64,000 bases of DNA from Coniferiporia sulphurascens (Eukaryota > Basidiomycota > Agaricomycetes > Hymenochaetales > Hymenochaetaceae), in NCBI GenBank assembly GCA_002794785.1, contig NBBA01000011.1, positions 124,001 to 188,000 of the forward strand, written 5' to 3'. Positions within the stretch are counted from its first letter, which is position 1; every line of letters starts with the position of its first letter. Positions 58,680 through 64,000 of the stretch are shown here, in pieces. Position numbers and translations under genes: made by a program. The notes below the pieces were generated by a model. It did not search any database. It saw nothing but the letters and a program-made list of their open reading frames with translations, and was not told where the DNA came from.

Positions 58680-59069
58680 TCACGTGTAGAGATCCTCATC
58701 GTCATCCTCCTCGCTTGCGCCTCTCGCCATCCCCCCCAAACCCATCGAAAGACTTTGCACTTCGACTTTGGTGGCCAGTAGCCACGGCACCATCACCATT
58801 GTCACGTAACGCCCGTGCGCAGGCCCGTTGACGCGATACTCGTCGGCGTTGGCGAGCACGATGTTCTTCTGCTTGTCAACACATACGAATGTGCCGATAA
58901 AAATACGACCGTCGGATGTAGAGATACGCATCGTCTGGTTAAGGAGTGCCTTGATCGCGTCGACGTTAGGGCGTGGCTGCGGCGACAGCGATGATTCCGG
59001 CGCCGATTCTGAAGACGAGGACGGCGGCAGCGGAGACTGCAGCGACGATGGAGATGGTGACGGCAGCAT
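58680..59069 (-). CDS. NAA38: Sm-like protein, NatC auxiliary subunit (LSMD1/NAA38 type)
   Basis: A single exon of 129 codons. The LSM fold spans about residues 37-110: IKALLNQTMRISTSDGRIF, IGTFVCVDKQKNIVLANADE and GRYVTMVMVPWLLATKVEV. The spacing and the TSDGR.F.G.F...D form match NAA38/LSMD1, a subunit of the N-terminal acetyltransferase NatC, rather than a spliceosomal Sm core. A Ser/Pro-rich N-terminus precedes it and an acidic tail (EEDDDEDLYT) ends it. The start ATG lies 191 bp from the divergent PI3K-subunit gene, so the two probably share a promoter region. Confidence 0.85.
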   Translation of the reverse strand: MLPSPSPSSLQSPLPPSSSSESAPESSLSPQPRPNVDAIKALLNQTMRISTSDGRIFIGTFVCVDKQKNIVLANADEYRVNGPAHGRYVTMVMVPWLLATKVEVQSLSMGLGGMARGASEEDDDEDLYT

Positions 59070-59260
59070 GTTAGCGGTATAAATGGGACTCGTAGTGCTC
59101 TAGTACTTGGTGGGCAATCCAGAGGCCACTGGAATAAGGCGCTTTAGTCACGTGCACGCGTATTGGTGGCCCGCGAGTCCGCCGCCCGCGGTCTTGCCAA
59201 CGTCCACGACGATACGATAACCACGACGCCGATGGCCAGTGCGGCATTCCCCTGATAGTT
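59070..59260. promoter_or_regulatory. Short divergent promoter region for NAA38 and Atg14-like genes
   Basis: Only 191 bp separate the two divergent start codons. The stretch is GC-rich with no clear TATA box. A shared promoter is inferred from spacing alone. Confidence 0.4.
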
Positions 59261-60914
59261 ATGGAGTGTAATAACTGCGAACAAACGCGCCGGGATTTCG
59301 TATGCGCATCCTGTCTCGGCCGAGAGTGAGCAAGGCGCGACCGTTGGCCTACAGAGACTGGTACTTATTGCTGGACTAATAGCCTACGCGACCATCGCTC
59401 GGCGCTCGTGCATCTGACGACGGAACGCGATGCCCTAGTAGCGAAGGCCGTTGAAGCGCTCGGACCGCTCGAAGAAGCACGCGGTCGGCGCGCGGACGTC
59501 GCGTCTCTCCGCTCACGACTCGACGACATTCAGACGCATACTAAGCTTTTACGGGGCGACAATGAGAGTAGTATGTAATTCACTCATCAACGGCTGCTAA
59601 AATGTGCTTATATGGATGTAGCCCGAGAACGTATCATCACGCTCCGCGCTGCAATCACTACCCGCCGTCAAACGCTCGATGACGCATATCGCACGGCTGC
59701 TGGAACCTCTCCGCCACGTACCCCCACGCCCACACCCCCTGGTGGACCACCCCGTAAGAGGCAACCTACGCCGCCCCGGAAGTCCCAGAAAGATCAAATG
59801 CAGGCTCTCATTTACGAGTGCACGCAAGCGCACCTTGTGTTGCAGGACGCATTGGCGCGTGCGCGTCAAGGACTGGTGCAGGAGCTCGTCGATGTATTCG
59901 CCGTCGTCGAGGTCGGCGGAAGACCTGCATCAGGTGTGCGTGCTGCAACGCATGGGGAATGGGCCATTGGCGGGCTTGTTTTACCAGTTCCGGGGGACAT
60001 GCGTCGTGCGTACTATCTACGCTTGCCCCTATGTCGCAGCCGCTTACTCATACGACTTTTGATCAGGTTATCCCCCGGCGCAGATAAATGCTGCGCTTAC
60101 ATTTACTATACATTTTCTCGGCTTGCTTACTTTCTATCTCGGCACTCGACTCCCGTTCCAAATTACATGGAGCGGTGGTAAACTGGGCGTGGGTATCCCC
60201 GAGATTCGAGCAGGTAAAGGTTCAGAGTCTGGTGGCTGGGCCAGGTACGTTAGATTTACCCCCTAATAATAACGAAATGATTTATTTATTTATTTTTAGA
60301 TGGACCGTCCGCAACCCTTTACATCTCCCATTGTCTTTAAGTTCGTCAAACTCCCCTCCGCCTTCCTCACCGGCTTCCCCAACTCTGCCACCGCGTCAAC
60401 CCGCATCACCATATCCGCCTGCCCCCGCGCTTTCCTCCAGCTCACGGCGAGACTCGCTTTCCTCGTCGATGTCGCCCCTCCAACCCACGCAAACGAGCAC
60501 CACGCCTGCATCATTTCCGACGGCGTTTGCGATGCTCTTATATTCTGTCGCGTACCTCGCGCACACGCAGGGCGCCGATGTTCCGCTCGCCGGCGCAGCA
60601 GCCGGTGCGGTGTTACGCAATTTATGGGGAATCTGTTGTAGTGCTGAACTCGGACGGTGGGTATTTAGTATTATCATTTACCTTATTTGGACTGATCGTA
60701 TTCCTTCGTTAGCCGCAGCCATGATACACATCCGCTCCTTCCGCCTCCCACGCCACACTCGTTCACGCTCGACTTTCGACAGCTATTACAGGCGACCGCT
60801 GCGGACCCTGCCGGTCCTCCCGCCCGCTCTCGACCTCGACGAACTGACGGTGTGCGGCGGGACTACATTGCGGAAGAGGAAGATGGCTGGGAGGTCGTTG
60901 ATGAAGAGCCTTAG
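59261..60914 (+). CDS. Atg14/UVRAG (Vps38)-type subunit of the class III PI3-kinase complex
   Basis: Exon 1 starts MECNNCEQTRRDFVCASCL, two CxxC pairs typical of Atg14 N-termini. The next exons form a coiled coil (LVHLTTERDALVAKAVEAL, ASLRSRLDDIQTHTKLL) and a Pro-rich linker. The conserved domain follows: DVFAVVEVGG, WAIGGLVLPVPGDMRR joined by a phase-1 intron to YPPAQINAALTFTIHFLGLL, TFYLGTRLPFQITWSGGKLG, AFAMLLYSVAYLAH, AVLRNLWGICCSAELGR, and the C-terminal DGWEVVDEEP. These match the Atg14/UVRAG domain that binds Vps34-Vps15-Vps30 and directs it to autophagic or endosomal membranes. Whether it is Atg14 or Vps38 cannot be fixed from these motifs; the N-terminal cysteines favour Atg14. Confidence 0.82.
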
Positions 60915-61158
60915 CCCGACACTTTGCCTGTCGCGGGCGGAATAACTTGCCCGTTTACTTCTGGTTACAGCACCTACCTACCTCTAGAAATGTGTCTAGC
61001 GCAGACCTAATTGTATTCTTTGCCCCTCTTTTCACTCTGGTACTTCCCCCCCTTGTCTTCGTAGATGATGGTATCGTTTAGCATCCCCGTAGTCTCATCG
61101 TCTCTTGATTTAGGTCACCATACACATGGCACTCTTTGTAATATTAAACTTGTTATCA

Positions 61159-61416
61159 TAGCACGGCACAGGAAATGCTGTTGGCCCTGTTCGGTTTACC
61201 CATTGGATCGGGATTGAGAATATCAAATTTAAAAATATGTGACTACCTTTACGGGACAGTCAAAGGACTCCGGGTAACTGTGCCAAAAGGTGCACAGTTA
61301 CTTGGAGTCCTTTGACAATCCCATAACGGTAATTACACTTTTCTTAATATGATATTATTTATGCCGACCTAACGGGTAATCCCAACAGGGCCAACGGCAC
61401 TTCCTGTGCCGTGTAG
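61159..61416. mobile_element. Foldback MITE, 252 bp, ~30-bp imperfect TIRs, TAG target duplication
   Basis: The left end (from 61162) cacggcacaggaaatgctgt and the right end (to 61413), read in reverse complement cacggcacaggaagtgccgt, both continue ttggccctgtt. TAG flanks both sides (61159-61161 and 61414-61416). The centre is a long perfect-arm hairpin with gtcaaaggactcc near 61258 and ggagtcctttgac near 61315. A 3-bp TAG duplication fits PIF/Harbinger-like insertion. No coding capacity. Confidence 0.82.
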
Positions 61417-61945
61417 TGCACTTGATTCCGTCGCTGACCTCACGGAGCCAACGCTCATCTCAATAGGAATACCCGATCAATTGGTCTTTAGATATCATAG
61501 TAAATGGAGGCGGTCATTTCTTCTGCCGATGTTAAGCGTCCGCGGCGCCGCGACTCGCGCTATTAGTCAAATCGTAAATCATGCAGGAACGAACTCGGAG
61601 GACTACATCGTTTTCAATACTTACGTCTGGGGTGTAACTTTGGACTCATTAGTGTTCATCTGGACCCCCCACCCAGACCGCAGGGCTCCGACTTGGGGGC
61701 ATCAGTATTGCCCTAGGTGTTTTCTTGCATTTCTCACCTGTAATGCCAAAAATACCTGTACGGTACAATCCTCGTTCATATCAGAAGTGTCAGCCACATC
61801 TTTACGAGAAGCACTCTGGTCACTCCTTATCGTGGCTGCAATAAGTATCAGGGTACTATGTAACATCATAGCAGGCAGCTATTGCGTTGCGCAGCATGGC
61901 CGATGGGGAACACCGAACTACAAGTAGTCTATACGTACTCAGAAA
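61417..61945. other. Intergenic 3' of the SDR gene
   Basis: An open frame runs from inside the MITE to 61927 on the plus strand, but its protein has no recognisable features and its start lies in the transposon. Confidence 0.4.
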
Positions 61946-63344
61946 TCAAATAAGTTGTATATCAGTGCTATCTGGGAGACATTGCGAAACAATCTCGGGG
62001 ACACGTTCGCTTGCAGCACTCAAAATCGAGATGGTGTCATCCTGGGAGAAGGTAAAACCAATTAATCAACAAGGGGAGGGGGGTGGTACGGAATTCGAAA
62101 ATGTCGGACTCACCCAAACCTTCCGCTCAAAGGTCCTCCCTTCCTCGCTTATCGCAAAATCACTTTCCTCAAGTATTTGACACTTGCACATGAAGCGCCC
62201 ATGCATCTCTTTGCCGCCGCCGCCGCCGCATGATCCGATACAGGCATGTACAACGATGCGTCCGCCTGCTTCTGCGGAGCGACCGAATATGCGTGAGAGG
62301 AGCGCAGCGATGAGCGTGAGCGGGAATGTAAGGTCGCGATTGAGCGCGGAGCGGCACCAACCCGGTGATACGGATGTTACAGTGAGCGAAGACTTGGATT
62401 TGATTGACAGGCGAGTAGCTATCGCGCGGGTAAAGAGGAGACTGATCACTGGAGTTCCGTGGAGTAAGATCCGTTAGCGCTTTAAATTGAGTCCTCTGTT
62501 TTTGGAAAGGTCACTGACATTTAGAAGTATTATATCTATCAGCCATAACCCTGCCGGATGAGAATCGAAGTGTAAGACCTGGTTTAGAGTGATTAAATCG
62601 GGGGGACTAACTCAGAGTTGCAGTAGCCCTCTTCACTTAGTGAGCGAAAAATGTTTTCGCCTTCCTTTACGGACAGGGGTGTTTTTGCCCAGTAGTGGCC
62701 ATCAGTATTTACGACAACCAGTCTCGGAAGCGCAGGCAAGGACGAGGGGGATGCTTTTAGGAGATGAGGCAAGAGAAGGACGGAAAGTAGTGCACCCCCC
62801 AGATGATTTGTCTGTAGACTATCGGAGAAAAGAGAAAAAAAATCAAAGATTGAAGTCGGAGAAATTCAAGGCCCTTTTACTGACACACTCTCAAAGCCGT
62901 CCTTCGTCTTCCGATACGTCTCGGTGTTTATCCCTGCGTTGAGTACGAGCAAGTCGAGGTTTTCTCCGCTGTCCTGGAAGCGATCGGCGAAGGCCTGCAC
63001 CGACGCAAAAGACAAGAGGTCCATTTCCCATACTTCGACCTTGGTGTTCTCTTTAGAAGAACTCTGAACGGCTACCCCGCGAATATTCTAAGTCTCGACT
63101 TTGGCGGCGAAAAATATGGATACCTACATTTCAGTGCATCATTAGCCTTATCGATGTTGCGACAAGCAAGGATCATTTTGGCGGGACCCATTGATGCCAT
63201 GTGCCTGGCTGCTTCAAGGCCTATCCCTGAGCTTGCGCCCACAACGACAATGTTTCTGTTCGTTAAATCCGCCCTGAAAGAATCCAGCGGAGGAATTGAC
63301 GCAAATTGGTCGGCAAGAAAGGCAAGCGGAGAGCGTTTTCCCAT
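61946..63344 (-). CDS. Short-chain dehydrogenase/reductase (retinol-dehydrogenase/WWOX-like)
   Basis: The first exon is MGKRSPLAFLADQFASIPPL… NIVVVGASSGIGLEAARHMA, with the TGxxxGxG cofactor motif as GASSGIG, then MILACRNIDKANDALK. Next come KVEVWEMDLLSFASVQAF and NLDLLVLNAGINTETYRKTK (NAG motif). Then NHLGGALLSVLLLPHLLK, LVVVNTDGHYWAKTPL and RYNTSKL joined by an intron to ISLLFTRAIATRL, giving the catalytic YxxxK. TVTSVSPGWCRSALNRDL is the usual PG loop. The end is FERKVW, then DDTISILSAASERVPEIV, with the stop at 61946. All catalytic residues are present except that the usual Ser before the Tyr reads as VVNTDGHY, where Asn/Thr stand at the expected serine region. It is predicted to oxidise or reduce a lipophilic alcohol/ketone with NAD(P). 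Substrate unknown. Confidence 0.88.
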
Positions 63345-64000
63345 AGCTACAGTTAGTGACGAGACGCCCCAAAGTTATGTCTGATGATGGAGACCCATGA
63401 AAGTAACTGTAATTTATACGGGAGTCGAGAGAATCAAGTTTGTGCTCAAGCCTTATGCCGAGGTCCTACGCGTCGAGCATCCCGAACATGCGCGTCCAAG
63501 CTAAGCTCGTTCTATACCAGTTTTCCGTAGTTAGGCTTTGACACTCACGGGCATCGTCGCCAGCCCCGGCGTCGGCAACTCAGGCTCAGAAGTTGAGCTG
63601 GCTTGATGTTTTGGGGACCGTTTCAGTTTTATCAGGCTTTCGTTTTCTTGTGTTTAAGTGTGAGCTTGGCCGAGACCGAGGTGGCCGGAGTGTGGGAAAC
63701 GACCAAACAGTCGCAAAGTTGCCTTCTGCTAACTCGGGCGCCTTTTTTATTTCATTAATCTGTCATTTACCGACAATAGCAGTAAGCACAGGAGCACTGC
63801 CTTTTGCTGCGCACGGTCGCATATATGAAACACATCGCTCCTAACTTTCACGTATCGAATGTTAGCAGCGTACATAAGCTCATCCCGCATCTCACGGATT
63901 TGCCTATCAAAAGAAAGGAAAACATTCGGGCTACCGAGACCGTGACTCTGGGAGCCGACGACATCGAGCAATGATCATAGCTAGAACCTCCAGATAGGAT
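63345..64000. other. Right edge, no supported gene
   Basis: A minus-strand frame at 63747-63971 could be the end of a gene reaching beyond the window, but it has no recognisable motif or splice pattern. Confidence 0.35.

Noticed and set aside
61406..61927. 173-codon plus-strand frame
   Set aside because: It starts inside the foldback MITE and the remainder has no motif; the opposite strand ends in a well-supported SDR gene.
1..64000. tRNA, rRNA, CRISPR arrays and bacterial-type operons
   Set aside because: No tRNA-like TΨC arm plus acceptor pairing, rRNA stretch or regularly spaced repeats were seen; intron-rich genes show a eukaryotic nuclear origin.

Overview
The window looks like nuclear DNA of a filamentous basidiomycete (Agaricomycetes type). 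Genes are split by many short introns (about 45-75 bp, GT...AG, occasionally GC...AG). The families seen are typical of mushroom-forming fungi: multi-exon P450s, DUF6533-type membrane proteins, a 7TM orphan, GH12, and a Zn2Cys6 regulator. All exon models were made by eye from splice signals and family consensus. No alignment or database search was run.

Layout. 1-400: 3' end of a DUF6533-like membrane gene. 1.56-4.0 kb (-): complete P450. 4.77-5.65 kb (-): possible remnant of a flavin oxidase. 6.2-7.5 kb (+): secreted GH12 glucanase. 8.0-11.4 kb (+): CDK9/Bur1 kinase with an RS-rich N-terminus. 12.5-14.1 kb (-): Zn2Cys6 transcription factor. 14.1-18.9 kb: no gene I can support. 18.9-19.55 kb (-): Roadblock dynein light chain. 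20.0-21.5 kb (-): phosphatidylserine decarboxylase. 21.8-23.55 kb (-): agmatinase-type ureohydrolase with a signal peptide. 24.5-27.0 kb (+): SUZ12-like VEFS-box protein of the PRC2 type.

27.3-46.8 kb is a young, AT-richer region of local duplications. It holds a broken and an apparently intact D-amino-acid oxidase gene plus a 5' stub of a third copy, five minus-strand DUF6533-type genes (A1, A2, B3, A4, B5), repeated spacers, and a copy of the 5' end of the neighbouring JHD1 gene. Gene order suggests two nested duplications: [DAAO-A-spacer] and [A-B-JHD1 5' end].

46.8-64 kb returns to ordinary genes: JHD1 (PHD + JmjC, +), a 7TM orphan (-), a 438-bp MITE-like element, a broken 7TM paralogue, a second P450 (-), a medium-chain alkenal/quinone reductase (-), the Sm-like NatC subunit NAA38 (-) divergently paired with an Atg14/UVRAG-type PI3K subunit (+), a 252-bp foldback MITE, and a short-chain dehydrogenase (-). 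Chromatin and transcription functions (CDK9, SUZ12-like, JHD1) and basic cell functions are scattered singly. The two P450s and the nearby reductases could serve secondary or xenobiotic metabolism, but no backbone synthase is present, so I do not call a biosynthetic cluster.
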